64,000 nt of DNA from Neobacillus sp. WH10 (GCF_030123405.1 NZ_CP126110.1:248001-312000); one strand, 5' to 3'. Shown: positions 52,375 to 61,515, counted from the stretch's first letter. A program made the numbers and translations. Notes: generated by a model not told the origin, from the sequence alone.

Positions 52375-52557
52375 GTGGATGGAAACATTTCAGATCAAAG
52401 CGAACCAGGATTAAATTACCTATGCGCATCCTATAAAAAATATTTTAAGCACATTAATCCATACTTAACAACGATGAAGCAGCTGATACAAAAGGGATTG
52501 CCAGCTTCCTATATTACTGACATAATGAAAAATCGCGGAGGCACTCCGTTAATCTAA
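52375..52557 (+). pseudogene. C-terminal fragment of an anaerobic sulfatase-maturase-like radical SAM protein
   Basis: A 60-codon frame without a ribosome site encodes EPGLNYLCASYKKYFKHINP and ASYITDIMKNRG, which corresponds to the very end of AnSME-type radical SAM/SPASM proteins. The upstream ~350 residues are absent. Probably a deletion remnant. Confidence 0.5.
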
Positions 52558-52583
52558 AAAGTGATAAAGGCTTGTTACAAGTG

Positions 52584-52615
52584 TAAAACCATCCTCTTAT
52601 AAGAGAATGGTTTTA
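52584..52615. terminator. Bidirectional terminator
   Basis: Stem TAAAACCAT-N-CTCTT / AAGAG-N-ATGGTTTTA; just downstream of cdaS. Confidence 0.78.
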
Positions 52616-52629
52616 GTTATATATGTAGC

Positions 52630-53253
52630 TTAGTGAAGTGATTGAGAAGTGGAAATAGGATGAAGTTTTCCATCTATTGCAAAGGAAACTCTGCCTGTCT
52701 CTTCTGAAACAACCAGTACAAGAGCATCACTTTGCTCTGTTAAACCTAGTGCGGCACGGTGCCGGGTGCCAAGCTTTTTCCCAATTATTACAGCAGTTGT
52801 TAAGGGAAGAACATTTGCTGCTGAAACGATTTGATTACCACAAATCATCACGGCTCCATCATGAAGAGGGTTTCCAGGGTAAAAGATGGCCTCTAACAAT
52901 GCAGGGGTTAAAGTAGCTCCTATGGCTGTTCCTTTTTGGATGAAGGAATCGAGAGGATCACGTCGTTGCACCACGATCAACGCACCATGACGGCGATCAG
53001 ACAGCCGTTGAACACAGATGGATAGGTCTACATATTTATTTGTAAAAGCTGATAAATAACAGTTTAAATAAAAGGAAGAAGCGACTGCTTCCATTTGAAT
53101 AAATTTATCTTTGATTTCCTCCAGTTTAGCTAATAGACAATAGTTTTCGTTATCTAATGTATCTAAGCTATGTTGAAGTTCATCAGTGATGTGCTGTATT
53201 CCTTCTGATAATTGCTGTTTCATTGGTGAAAAGTCGCAATTTGTTCCGTTCAC
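52630..53253 (-). CDS. cdaS: Sporulation diadenylate cyclase CdaS
   Basis: 207 residues, the length of Bacillus subtilis CdaS. The first ~60 residues are the two autoinhibitory helices (QHITDELQHSLDTLDNENYC). The DAC domain carries LHDGAVMI and LGTRHRAALG, the DGA and RHR catalytic motifs, which make c-di-AMP from two ATP. The start is GTG at 53253 with GGAG ten bases upstream. In Bacillus it acts in the forespore and helps efficient germination; no forespore promoter was verified here. Confidence 0.92.
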   Translation of the reverse strand: MNGTNCDFSPMKQQLSEGIQHITDELQHSLDTLDNENYCLLAKLEEIKDKFIQMEAVASSFYLNCYLSAFTNKYVDLSICVQRLSDRRHGALIVVQRRDPLDSFIQKGTAIGATLTPALLEAIFYPGNPLHDGAVMICGNQIVSAANVLPLTTAVIIGKKLGTRHRAALGLTEQSDALVLVVSEETGRVSFAIDGKLHPISTSQSLH

Positions 53254-53460
53254 ATGTCAACAACTCCAATCAATAATATTTTTTTAAATATGAACATCCT
53301 TCTATTAGCATCTTTTAGGTTAGTATCGGTTAGTTTTCTTCTGTACAATGCAGGAATTTTCATCAAAAATCCCCCCAATTTTTAACAGGGATTTGTAAAA
53401 AAGAAGAGTACATAGGACGGGTCTAATATTTCGAATTTGAGATATTTTGCTTGATTTCTT

Positions 53461-53482
53461 ATCACTTGATTGGTAAAGTGAT
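53461..53482. promoter_or_regulatory. MarR operator before the regulator gene
   Basis: ATCACTTGATTGGTAAAGTGAT, an inverted repeat around ACTTGATT; shared with the site at 54061. Confidence 0.65.
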
Positions 53483-53512
53483 AGTGTGGTTAGCAACGAG
53501 GAGGGAAACTAA

Positions 53513-53956
53513 ATGCAAAATAATACGCAAGGGTCGTTAATTTGGTTACGTTTAATGCGTTTTACAAACCTCAGTAACCAGCTGTCGAACGATTTTTTAA
53601 AGCAATTTAATTTAACAACTGCACAATTTGATGTGCTTATGCAAATTCATGTATATCAGCCACTCACGCAAATGGAGTTAGCTGAAAAAGTAACAGTTAC
53701 GCAAGGTGGTATTTCCCGTATGGTTTCCCGGCTTGAGAAAGAAGGCTATATTGTACGCAAGCAAGATTGGAAAACGAAAACGATTAGCTTAACTGAGAAG
53801 GGTGAAGCGATTTTAGAAGAGGCCATGCCGGCTCAACTTGCGTTTCAAACGTCATTTTTTGAGGATGTATTAAATAAAGAAGAACTAAAAACATTGTACA
53901 CGCTGATGACACGTGTCCATAAACATAGCCAAAAAAAAGAATTACTGTCTGAGTAA
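53513..53956 (+). CDS. MarR-family regulator (MhqR-like) of the dioxygenase cluster
   Basis: 147 residues. The winged helix spans ~45-105: LTQMELAEKVTVTQGGISRM, VSRLEKEGYIVRKQDWKTKT. Its neighbours (two-VOC dioxygenase, flavin enzymes) and the matching operators at 53461 and 54061 mirror the MhqR regulon of Bacillus, where the repressor responds to hydroquinones and quinones. GAGGAGG ribosome site. The stop overlaps a small hairpin (ATTACT/AGTAAT) with T8 that would end its transcript. Confidence 0.87.
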   Translation: MQNNTQGSLIWLRLMRFTNLSNQLSNDFLKQFNLTTAQFDVLMQIHVYQPLTQMELAEKVTVTQGGISRMVSRLEKEGYIVRKQDWKTKTISLTEKGEAILEEAMPAQLAFQTSFFEDVLNKEELKTLYTLMTRVHKHSQKKELLSE

Positions 53957-53970
53957 TTTTTTTTCGCCGG

Positions 53971-54056
53971 TAGGAAAGTATAACTTTCCTATCAGGCATA
54001 GGGCAACTACTCCTCTGTCATCGCCTAACGGCTCGCCAATCGGAGAGTTTTCTTTA
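53971..54056. repeat. Dispersed structured element, copy A
   Basis: 86 bp. It begins with a short palindrome (TAGGAAAGT-ATA-ACTTTCCTA), then GCAACTAC-CCTCTGTC, and ends with GGCTCGCCAATCGG-GAG plus TTTTCTTTA. It matches the 103-bp copy at 63118-63220 nearly throughout. Confidence 0.75.
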
Positions 54057-54060
54057 CACC

Positions 54061-54082
54061 ATCACTTGATTAGTCAAGTTAG
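54061..54082. promoter_or_regulatory. MarR operator before the dioxygenase gene
   Basis: ATCACTTGATTAGTCAAGTTAG, the same motif as 53461, 17 bp before the ATG. Confidence 0.65.
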
Positions 54083-54098
54083 AAAAGGAGGAATCACG

Positions 54099-55040
54099 AT
54101 GTATACCATTCCGGGACATCATCATATTTCGATGCTTACAAAAAACGCACAAATGAATAATCGGTTTTATCAAAAAGTATTAGGTCTAAGGCGAGTTAAA
54201 AAGACTGTCAACCAAGATAATCCTTCGATGTATCATTTGTTTTACGGAGATTTAACAGGAAGCGCCGGCACAGAGCTAACCTTTTTTGAAATGCCGATGG
54301 CTGGAAGAACGATTCGCGGAACCAATGCGATTACACAAATTGGCTTACTAGTGCCATCATTCGAAAGCTTGGAATATTGGAAAAAGCGCTTTGAGCTATT
54401 AGATATTAAGCATGGAGAAATTACAACGTATGCAGGTCGGGATGCTTTACATTTTGAGGATACAGAGGGTTTACGAATGATTCTGTTAAATAATAATGGC
54501 GAAGAGACACCAGAATACTGGTCGGCTTGGGAAGATTCCATCGTGGAGCAAAAGCATCGAATTTTAGGAATGGGAACGGTGGAAATAACAGTCCGCTATT
54601 TGGCACGAACGGCTAGAACATTAAAGGATATGCTGGGCTATGTAGAGGTGGTCCGTTCGGAAAATGAGGCCATTTTTCAATCTGTTGCAGGGCAGGCATT
54701 TGGTGAAATTGTCCTGAAGCAGCAGGAGGGACCGAGTGAAAAGCCAGGCCGGGGCAGTATTCATCATCTGGCGATTCGTGTGAAAAACGAGGAAGAGTTG
54801 CGCTATTGGGATGAAATGGTGAAAGAGCGTGGCTTCTATTCATCAGGCATTGTCGATCGCTACTACTTCCAAAGCTTATATTTTCGTGATTCGAATGGAA
54901 TTTTATTTGAAATGGCTACGGACGGACCAGGATTTACTGCCGATTCAACAGTTAATGCGTTAGGAAAAGAATTAGATTTACCGCCATTTTTAGAAGGAAA
55001 ACGTGCAGAAATTGAAGCAAAGCTAACACCAATTGATTAG
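54099..55040 (+). CDS. Ring-cleaving dioxygenase with two VOC units (MhqO/MhqA-like)
   Basis: 313 residues. Two repeated glyoxalase-fold halves: GHHHISMLTKNAQMNNRFYQ opens the first, and GSIHHLAIRVKNEEELRYWD the second; SLYFRDSNGILFEMATDGPG carries the Glu ligand. Two His and one Glu would bind Fe(II) for hydroquinone or catechol cleavage. The ATG at 54099 follows AAAGGAGG; an apparent extension upstream runs through the repeat element and operator. First gene of a three-gene operon. Confidence 0.9.
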   Translation: MYTIPGHHHISMLTKNAQMNNRFYQKVLGLRRVKKTVNQDNPSMYHLFYGDLTGSAGTELTFFEMPMAGRTIRGTNAITQIGLLVPSFESLEYWKKRFELLDIKHGEITTYAGRDALHFEDTEGLRMILLNNNGEETPEYWSAWEDSIVEQKHRILGMGTVEITVRYLARTARTLKDMLGYVEVVRSENEAIFQSVAGQAFGEIVLKQQEGPSEKPGRGSIHHLAIRVKNEEELRYWDEMVKERGFYSSGIVDRYYFQSLYFRDSNGILFEMATDGPGFTADSTVNALGKELDLPPFLEGKRAEIEAKLTPID

Positions 55041-55056
55041 AAGGGAGAGAATAAAC

Positions 55057-56115
55057 ATGGAACAATACCGTATTGATAAAAATAAAGGCATTGAATTCGG
55101 TTTATATTCGATTGGTGATCATATACCAAACCCATTAACAGGCAGCCGGATTAGCGCTGAACAACGAATCCAGGAATTAATTGAGGCAAGTAAGCTGGCA
55201 GATGAGGCGGGACTTGATGTTTTTGCCGTTGGTGAAAGTCATCAAACGTATTTTACAACCCAAGCGCATACGGTCATTTTAGGAGCGATTGCCCAAGCGA
55301 CAAAAAAGATTAAAATTGCCAGCTCGGCAACGGTGTTAAGTACATCAGACCCCGTTCGTGTGTATGAAGATTTTGCGACACTCGATTTAATTTCAAACGG
55401 TCGGGCTGAAATTGTTGCTGGGCGCGGGTCACGAGTTGGGGCGTATAGCTTGCTTGGCTATGATGTACATGATTATGGAGAATTATTTGAAGAAAAAATG
55501 GAGCTTCTGCTGAATTTAAATGCCGAAGAAAGGGTGACATGGGAAGGTCAATTCCGGGCACCACTGGAAAATGCATCTATTCTTCCACAGCCTAAAAATG
55601 GTCATATACCGATTTGGCGTGCTGTAGGCGGTCCGCCAGCGAGTGCCATTAAAGCAGGATATGCCGGTGTACCCATGATGCTGACGACACTAGGCGGACC
55701 AGCGATTAATTTTAAAGTAGCTGTAGATGCATATCGTGAGGCATTAGAACGAAGTGGTTTTGACCCAGCAGCAATGCCAATTGCTACAACAAGCTTATTT
55801 AACACAGCAGAAAATTCACAGGATGCTCTTCGTGAATATTATCCACATCTGAATACCGGTATGCAGGCTTTACGAGGCGGCGGCTATCCAAAACAGCAAT
55901 TTGCCCAAGCCATTGACTATCGTGATGCGTTAATGATAGGCAGCCCGCAGCAAATAATTGAAAAAATGCTCTACCAATATGAACTATACGGTCAACAGAG
56001 ATTCATGGCACAAATTGACTTTGGCGGCGTACCATTCGATAAAATTGTGAAAAACATCGAATTGATTGCTACAGAAATTTTACCTGCAGTAAGAGAATTT
56101 ACAGCTAAAAATTAG
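55057..56115 (+). CDS. Luciferase-like flavin-dependent monooxygenase
   Basis: 352 residues of the bacterial luciferase-like (LLM) TIM barrel: IEFGLYSIGDHIPNP, DVFAVGESHQTYF, SATVLSTSDPVRVYEDFATL, RAEIVAGRGSRVGAYSLLGY. The start at 55057 follows AGAAGGGAGAG. Such enzymes use reduced FMN; the next gene can supply it. Second gene of the MarR-controlled operon, so probably acts on quinone-like or aromatic compounds. Confidence 0.88.
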   Translation: MEQYRIDKNKGIEFGLYSIGDHIPNPLTGSRISAEQRIQELIEASKLADEAGLDVFAVGESHQTYFTTQAHTVILGAIAQATKKIKIASSATVLSTSDPVRVYEDFATLDLISNGRAEIVAGRGSRVGAYSLLGYDVHDYGELFEEKMELLLNLNAEERVTWEGQFRAPLENASILPQPKNGHIPIWRAVGGPPASAIKAGYAGVPMMLTTLGGPAINFKVAVDAYREALERSGFDPAAMPIATTSLFNTAENSQDALREYYPHLNTGMQALRGGGYPKQQFAQAIDYRDALMIGSPQQIIEKMLYQYELYGQQRFMAQIDFGGVPFDKIVKNIELIATEILPAVREFTAKN

Positions 56116-56127
56116 GGGGTATGTAAA

Positions 56128-56694
56128 ATGAAAATAGTCGGCTTATCAGGATCGAAGGTTGGTTCGAAAACGAGAACAGCGATGGACTACACATTAAAAT
56201 CAGCAAAAGAAAAATATCCGGATGCAGAAATTACCCTAATTGATCTTGCAGAATTTGATGTTCAGTTTAGTGATGGGCGTAACTATTGGGAATATGAGGG
56301 CGATACAAAGTATGTGACAGAATCCATCATGGCAGCTGATGCCATCATTATTGGTACCCCCGTGTTCCAAGCATCGATTCCAGGTACATTGAAGAATATA
56401 TTTGATTTACTGCCAGTAAATGCATTTCGCGATAAAGTGGTAAGTATGCTTGTGACAGCTGGTACACCCAAGCATTACTTAGTGGTAGAACAACAATTAA
56501 AACCAATTTTGGCTTATATGAAAGCACAGATCGTTCAGACATATGTATTTATCGAAGAAAAGGATTTTTATCGAAAAGAAATTACAAATGATGATGTATT
56601 ATTCAGAATCGAGCGTTTGGTCGAAGATACAGTAGTACTAACGGACACCTATACGAGTATTCGTGAAGCGAAAGAAGCAGAATATGATTTTTGA
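56128..56694 (+). CDS. NADPH-dependent FMN reductase
   Basis: 188 residues with a flavodoxin-like fold: IVGLSGSKVGSKTRTAMDYT (phosphate loop), IIIGTPVFQASIPGTLKNIF, SMLVTAGTPKHYLVVEQQLK. It is the SsuE/MsuE type that reduces FMN. Directly downstream of the luciferase-like gene, so it is the likely flavin supplier. GGGG ribosome site. Ends at a large hairpin. Confidence 0.9.
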   Translation: MKIVGLSGSKVGSKTRTAMDYTLKSAKEKYPDAEITLIDLAEFDVQFSDGRNYWEYEGDTKYVTESIMAADAIIIGTPVFQASIPGTLKNIFDLLPVNAFRDKVVSMLVTAGTPKHYLVVEQQLKPILAYMKAQIVQTYVFIEEKDFYRKEITNDDVLFRIERLVEDTVVLTDTYTSIREAKEAEYDF

Positions 56695-56752
56695 AGCAAG
56701 GGGACGGTTCTTATGCTTTATTTTATTGAAGCATAAGAACCGTCCCCTGCTT
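56694..56752. repeat. REP-like hairpin and bidirectional terminator
   Basis: About 24-base arms (GGGGACGGTTCTTATGCTT and complement, flanked by AAGCA/TGCTT) with a 10-base loop, overlapping the ends of two convergent genes. It looks like a dispersed palindromic element. Confidence 0.72.
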
Positions 56753-58490
56753 ACATTTCCTCTATTAATAGGGGAAGGATAATTCGAACGGTTGTGCCTT
56801 TTTGAGGCGCGCTTTTTACATTGATGGATCCTTCGTGCAGATGTACCAATTGTTTGGTGATGGCCATTCCAAGTCCAGTTCCGCTGCCGGAGTCGCTTGT
56901 ATTAGTGCCCCGGTAGTAGCGGTGGAAGAGTTTATTGAGTGTTTCATTGTCCATGCCGATGCCATCATCCTCAATGGTAATCATCATAAGATGTTGTTCA
57001 ATAGATGAAATTGTTACCGTAATCTTCGTACCAGAAGGATTATATTTGACGGCATTCGCTAGCAGGTTATCAATAATCCGTTGAAACCATTTGGGATCAA
57101 TCGATGCGACAATAGTTCCATTATGTGGCTTGAAGAGAAATTCCTTATCATTATTAGTTGGATCATTGATGAAATGAATAATAGTTAGACGGATGAATTC
57201 ATTTATGTCTACCTGTTCTTTTGCAATTGGCAGAGCCTGATTTTTTAAGCGATAGGTTAATGTTAAGTCCTCAAGTAAGTTCATCATATATGCTGATTTT
57301 TCCGTTATGATTCCCGCGAATTCCCTTGTCTCTGCCTCTGTCCAGGAATAATTTTCGGATTCAAGCATTTGCGCATAACCGGAAATAGAGGAAAGCGGCG
57401 TTTTTAAGTCATGTGAAAGACCGCTAATCCATTCTTCTCGGGTTTGCTTCATTTTCCGCCGTTGTACTTCGTTTTGTTTTAGTATCTCTGTTAATTGTGA
57501 AAGGGTTTCAATTAGATCCTTATACAAACGATACTTCCTTTTTAGTTTCCCCTTTTTATTTAACATCATTGGGCGTTGATGGAGATCATACGGCTGCTCA
57601 AATAAACCACTGCCAAGATTTTGAATCCATTTCATCATCATAATCAGTGGAACCCCGAATTTACGTGCATACCAAAATGTACCCATCAACAATAGCAGAA
57701 ATAATAATACTGGGATGACGACGAAACCTTTATTCATCGTTTTAGCCAAGCTTACTTCAAGATTTGGGGCTGAATTTGAATCATGTACACCAACAAAGAT
57801 TGTTTGTTTTGACTTTGCATCAAAGTAAGCGGCAATGGAGTCGTGTTTATTCTTTGATAAGCTGTGAAGCTCCTGAATTGAGTATGTAATGGGTTCCTTA
57901 TGCGTACCGTATTGGTCTACTACTTTTCCAGATGGATCAATCAATTGTGCCCAGCCATTTTCTTCGTTCATTTGTTGAAAAGTGGCAGCGGTAAGATGAA
58001 GTTGATGATTTTTCCAATCGATATTTGCCTTAATTTCGTTTAATAATCTAGTTTCCGTAATCTTTCTTCCGAATAAAATCAAGTATTGCTGAGGATATTT
58101 TTCTTTTAACAGCCAATGCGTGTATTCTTCAGGGGCGGAGCTATCTTGCAGCAGTAAAGCAGCCACCTCACTTTGTGTAAACTGGGTCGGGACTTGTTCA
58201 GGTGCATGGTAGGATCCGATGACATTGCCTTTTTGAGTTAGGACAAGGAGCCATCCGTTTTGGTTCGCTGCGAGCTGTTTTAATTCATTATCAAATGTTG
58301 CTTTATTTTCATGAATCGTAATCCTATTAGAAAAAAAAGAGTCATCTGCCTTAGATAGATCCTGGGTAACCTCATTATTCATAATCGAAAGGCCAATGAT
58401 TCCCCAAATGAAGATTAATAGAAAGAAAAATAGGATAAAAACAAGGATTAACTGGATAAAAAATTGAACAATAAAACGTTTATGGATGTT
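56751..58490 (-). CDS. Sensor histidine kinase, YvrG-like
   Basis: 579 residues. Membrane helices at about 10-35 and 270-290 enclose a large extracellular domain of ~235 residues. HisKA has EEWISGLSHDLKTPLSSISG and the HATPase NLLANAVKYNPSGT, DDGIGMD, GSGTGLGMAI. Size and layout match YvrG of Bacillus, linked to cell-envelope homeostasis. The ATG at 58490 overlaps the regulator stop and follows GGTGG. Pairs with the OmpR regulator directly upstream. Confidence 0.87.
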   Translation of the reverse strand, partial: NIHKRFIVQFFIQLILVFILFFFLLIFIWGIIGLSIMNNEVTQDLSKADDSFFSNRITIHENKATFDNELKQLAANQNGWLLVLTQKGNVIGSYHAPEQVPTQFTQSEVAALLLQDSSAPEEYTHWLLKEKYPQQYLILFGRKITETRLLNEIKANIDWKNHQLHLTAATFQQMNEENGWAQLIDPSGKVVDQYGTHKEPITYSIQELHSLSKNKHDSIAAYFDAKSKQTIFVGVHDSNSAPNLEVSLAKTMNKGFVVIPVLLFLLLLMGTFWYARKFGVPLIMMMKWIQNLGSGLFEQPYDLHQRPMMLNKKGKLKRKYRLYKDLIETLSQLTEILKQNEVQRRKMKQTREEWISGLSHDLKTPLSSISGYAQMLESENYSWTEAETREFAGIITEKSAYMMNLLEDLTLTYRLKNQALPIAKEQVDINEFIRLTIIHFINDPTNNDKEFLFKPHNGTIVASIDPKWFQRIIDNLLANAVKYNPSGTKITVTISSIEQHLMMITIEDDGIGMDNETLNKLFHRYYRGTNTSDSGSGTGLGMAITKQLVHLHEGSINVKSAPQKGTTVRIILPLLIEEM

Positions 58491-59196
58491 CATGGCTGCC
58501 ACCATCAGGTACAAATTTATAGCCAAGCCCTCTTACGGTAACAATATGACGCGGCTTACTAGGATTGTCCTCGATTTTTTCCCGAAGCTTTCTAATATGG
58601 ACCATAACAGTATTATCCTCACCTAGAAACTCCTCGCCCCACACTTTCTCATAAAGCTGGTTTTTACTAAATAGCTGATTTGGATGTTTACAGAAGAAAA
58701 GAAGGAGCTGATAGACCTGTGCTGGTAATTCTACTTTCCTTCCATTTACGCTCACTTCCCCAGAGAGTGTGTTTACATGGAGGGGTCCAAATTGGTAAAA
58801 CGTTTTAGAAGTATTTGTGATTTTTCCAGTGTGACGGCGTAAATGGGCTTTAATCCTTGCAACGACTTCAAGGGGATTGAAGGGTTTTGTGATATAATCA
58901 TCTGCGCCTAATGCAAAGCCTGAAAGTTTATCTAAATCTGTAGACCGAGCTGTCAGAAAGAATATAGGGGCATCGGTCGTTTCCCTAATGAGGGGGCAAA
59001 TTTCAAAACCGCTGCGATTTGGAAGCATCACATCCAAAAGGATTAAGTCATATCGTTTCACTTGACATAAGGCAAGCGCCTCCTCAGCTGTACCTGCCGT
59101 ATCAATAAAGTTAAATGCTTCTTTTTTTAAAATCGTTGTTAACATATGTAAAATAGCTTTCTCATCATCGACAATTAATAATTGTGGTTCGTGCAT
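58480..59196 (-). CDS. OmpR-family response regulator, YvrH-like
   Basis: 238 residues. Receiver: IVDDEKAILHM, acceptor Asp in LILLDVMLPNRSG, Lys in DYITKPFNP. The C-terminal winged helix: QLFSKNQLYEKVWGEEFLGE, TVMVHIRKLREKIEDNPSKP, TVRGLGYKFV. First gene of the two-component operon. The divergent ABC transporter genes and ATTAAGG repeats in the shared promoter region suggest that it controls them. Confidence 0.9.
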   Translation of the reverse strand: MHEPQLLIVDDEKAILHMLTTILKKEAFNFIDTAGTAEEALALCQVKRYDLILLDVMLPNRSGFEICPLIRETTDAPIFFLTARSTDLDKLSGFALGADDYITKPFNPLEVVARIKAHLRRHTGKITNTSKTFYQFGPLHVNTLSGEVSVNGRKVELPAQVYQLLLFFCKHPNQLFSKNQLYEKVWGEEFLGEDNTVMVHIRKLREKIEDNPSKPRHIVTVRGLGYKFVPDGGSHEHP

Positions 59197-59261
59197 AAAG
59201 AAACTCCTATCCTATTTCAATCTATAAATTATCATATCATTCAGCTGTCAAAAATCTAGGA

Positions 59262-59279
59262 ATTAAGGAAAAATTAAGG
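59262..59279. promoter_or_regulatory. Direct repeat ATTAAGG with 11-bp step
   Basis: ATTAAGG at 59262 and 59273, followed by TATAAT at 59311, between the divergent two-component and ABC operons. Typical OmpR-family site; similar TTAAG repeats occur at 10803. Confidence 0.5.
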
Positions 59280-59375
59280 TGGATTTTCGAGTGGCTTAAG
59301 AAAGGAAACCTATAATGATGGTAAATCGTTAAAGGAGATTAATAGTAGAATGAAAGTAGAAAGGGGAATTCAAGT

Positions 59376-60065
59376 ATGTATGTAATCGGTAAAAGGGAAT
59401 TTATAGGCCTATTCAAAGGGATTAAATCATGTATAGTCATTGCAATTTTATTGCTTACCTCCTATTATTCAGCAAAGTTCGCTGATTTTTTAATGTCGGG
59501 GATTAATCTTTCAGCAAAAGAAGCTGAAAATATTCATACGGTTGGTCTTTTGGGATTGTTGTTTCTCCTAGGCCAATTATTTATAGCAGGACTCTCCCAT
59601 GATACAATTAACCAAGAGACACACGAACGCACGATGCGATTTTTAGTAACAAGAACGTCAAGAACCTCCATTTTACTTGGGAAGTTTTTCGGTATTTGGA
59701 TGTTTTGGTTTATTTGTTTGACGGTTTCCTTCTTGCTTATCAGTATTTTTGCACAGAAGATCGATTTTTTCATTTTCTCTCAGACTATAAGTTTAGTAAC
59801 CATTCAAATATCCTTCACTATCCTGCTTTCTGTTCTAATTCCTAAGCCTGGGTTTACGATGTTTTTGGGAATTGTGTTTGGATTGGCATTTCCGATTTTA
59901 GGATTTTGGGTTGTGTTTACATCAAATGTCTGGGTAAGCTGGACGAAGTTTTTTACCCCCTTTTATTATTTGGAGCGAGAAGACTTTTCTTTTTTAGTGA
60001 TTTTTATATTGTCAGGTATCATGCTCTTTTTCGCCAATTTCATTTTTAAAAGGAGGGAATGCTGA
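59376..60065 (+). CDS. ABC-2-type transporter permease
   Basis: 229 residues, six membrane helices. It opens MYVIGKREFIGLFKGIKSC as ABC-2 permeases do. ETHERTMRFLVTRTSRTSIL after helix 2 is the coupling region. The ATPase gene follows and overlaps by one base. The two-component system is divergent, so the transporter is probably induced by envelope stress. Substrate unknown. Confidence 0.82.
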   Translation: MYVIGKREFIGLFKGIKSCIVIAILLLTSYYSAKFADFLMSGINLSAKEAENIHTVGLLGLLFLLGQLFIAGLSHDTINQETHERTMRFLVTRTSRTSILLGKFFGIWMFWFICLTVSFLLISIFAQKIDFFIFSQTISLVTIQISFTILLSVLIPKPGFTMFLGIVFGLAFPILGFWVVFTSNVWVSWTKFFTPFYYLEREDFSFLVIFILSGIMLFFANFIFKRREC

Positions 60066-60970
60066 TGATCGCCATCGAAACAACACAACTGAAGAAATCG
60101 TATGGATCAGTGCCAATCGTAAAAGGAATTGATCTTATCGTAGAAAAAGGAGAAATCTTTGGATTCTTAGGTCGTAATGGAGCAGGTAAATCCACTTTTA
60201 TTAACATGTTGACCGGCATTATTCAACCAAGTTCTGGCACATACTCACTGTTAAGTGTTAAAGGTCCCAATGATCAAGTAAAGAAACGAGTTGGGGTAAT
60301 GCCGGATTACTCCACTTTATATACTTCTTTAACCGCAATGGAGCATTTAAAATATCTTTCGGCTTTGTCAGGAAAGGCGGCCGGAAAGGAATGGTGTTTG
60401 GAGGTTCTAAAGTTAGTGGGGCTGGAATCGGATGCTCGAAAAAAAGTAGCTAAATTCTCATTTGGAATGAAAAAGAAATTAGGGATTGCGCTAGCCATCA
60501 TCCATGATCCTGAGCTCATTTTCCTTGATGAACCCACTTCCGGTTTAGATGCAGAATCTGCGATTCATATCCATAAGCTAATTCGCGGGCAGCAAAAAAG
60601 AGGGAAGACGATATTTATGACATCCCATAATCTGGCTGAAGTAGAGAAGCTGTGTACCCGAATTGCGATTATGAAAGAAGGACAGATTGTCAATAGCGGC
60701 ACAATGGATGAACTTAGATCCTTCTATCGGTCGACCATCAATGTTAAGATCAAGCATTCGCCTGTACCGAAATCGGAACAAATGAACTTACATCAGTGGC
60801 TCGAGTCAGTTGGAACAGATATAGAAATGAAAGATCCCTATTTAACTATCACTGTAAAAGAAGAGAAAAAAATTGCTGAAATAATTCGAGCGTTTCAGCA
60901 ATGCAGGGCAGATGTCCTTCGTGTTGAAGTGGAAGAACCATCGCTCGAAGACATATTTCTAGATGAATAG
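60065..60970 (+). CDS. ABC transporter ATPase (CcmA/NatA type)
   Basis: 301 residues. Walker A GRNGAGKST, signature KFSFGMKKKLGIALAI, Walker B LIFLDEPTSGLD, switch His MTSHNLAE. The C-terminal ~80 residues are the DUF4162-type tail. The start at 60065 has AGGAGG eight bases away; an ATG at 60059 is too close. TGATG overlap with the permease. SFGMKKK replaces the common SGGMKQR, a mild deviation. Confidence 0.87.
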   Translation: MIAIETTQLKKSYGSVPIVKGIDLIVEKGEIFGFLGRNGAGKSTFINMLTGIIQPSSGTYSLLSVKGPNDQVKKRVGVMPDYSTLYTSLTAMEHLKYLSALSGKAAGKEWCLEVLKLVGLESDARKKVAKFSFGMKKKLGIALAIIHDPELIFLDEPTSGLDAESAIHIHKLIRGQQKRGKTIFMTSHNLAEVEKLCTRIAIMKEGQIVNSGTMDELRSFYRSTINVKIKHSPVPKSEQMNLHQWLESVGTDIEMKDPYLTITVKEEKKIAEIIRAFQQCRADVLRVEVEEPSLEDIFLDE

Positions 60971-61020
60971 ATCAATGTCTAACTAAACATTTCGTCATCG
61001 AAAGACAGAAGGTGATTTTT

Positions 61021-61515
61021 ATGTATTCTCAAATGAATGAACCTCAAAAACGATTATCTAAGGATGCGGTGAAAGTATGGATTATAAGTGAAACGATTAT
61101 GAATATAATTGGATTCATTATCCTTGGTATTTTACTCTATCTGGACTATCGTTTTTCATGGAAAGAATGGATTGGCTGGATTATAAAGGGACTGCTCCCA
61201 ATCGCTGTGTTAGGTGCAGTCTGGTCATGGATTAGTCCGTTTTTACTTTATAAAAATTGGCGTTATGATGTCGATGAAGAGTTTTTGCAATTAAAATCAG
61301 GTGTAGTAAATGAAACGCATCAACTTGTCCCAATGACTAAAATACAATCAGTAGCAACCAAACAAGGGCCGCTGCTCAGAAAATATGGGCTTTTCTCTGT
61401 TTCCATTGAAACGATGGGCTCCTCGCACACTATACCTGCCCTGCCGAAAGAGATTGCCATTGAGTTAAGGAACCAAATTGCTCATTATGCAAAAATTAAG
61501 GAAGTGGAGTCATGA
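61021..61515 (+). CDS. ydbS: YdbS-like bacterial PH-domain membrane protein
   Basis: 164 residues: two membrane helices (about 22-42 and 52-74), then a bPH_2 domain with WRYDVDEEFLQLKSGVVNET and VPMTKIQSVATKQGPLLRKY. ATG 61021 follows AGAAGGTG. Overlaps ydbT by 4 bp. In Bacillus subtilis YdbS/YdbT are linked to resistance to the antimicrobial produced by B. amyloliquefaciens. Confidence 0.85.
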   Translation: MYSQMNEPQKRLSKDAVKVWIISETIMNIIGFIILGILLYLDYRFSWKEWIGWIIKGLLPIAVLGAVWSWISPFLLYKNWRYDVDEEFLQLKSGVVNETHQLVPMTKIQSVATKQGPLLRKYGLFSVSIETMGSSHTIPALPKEIAIELRNQIAHYAKIKEVES

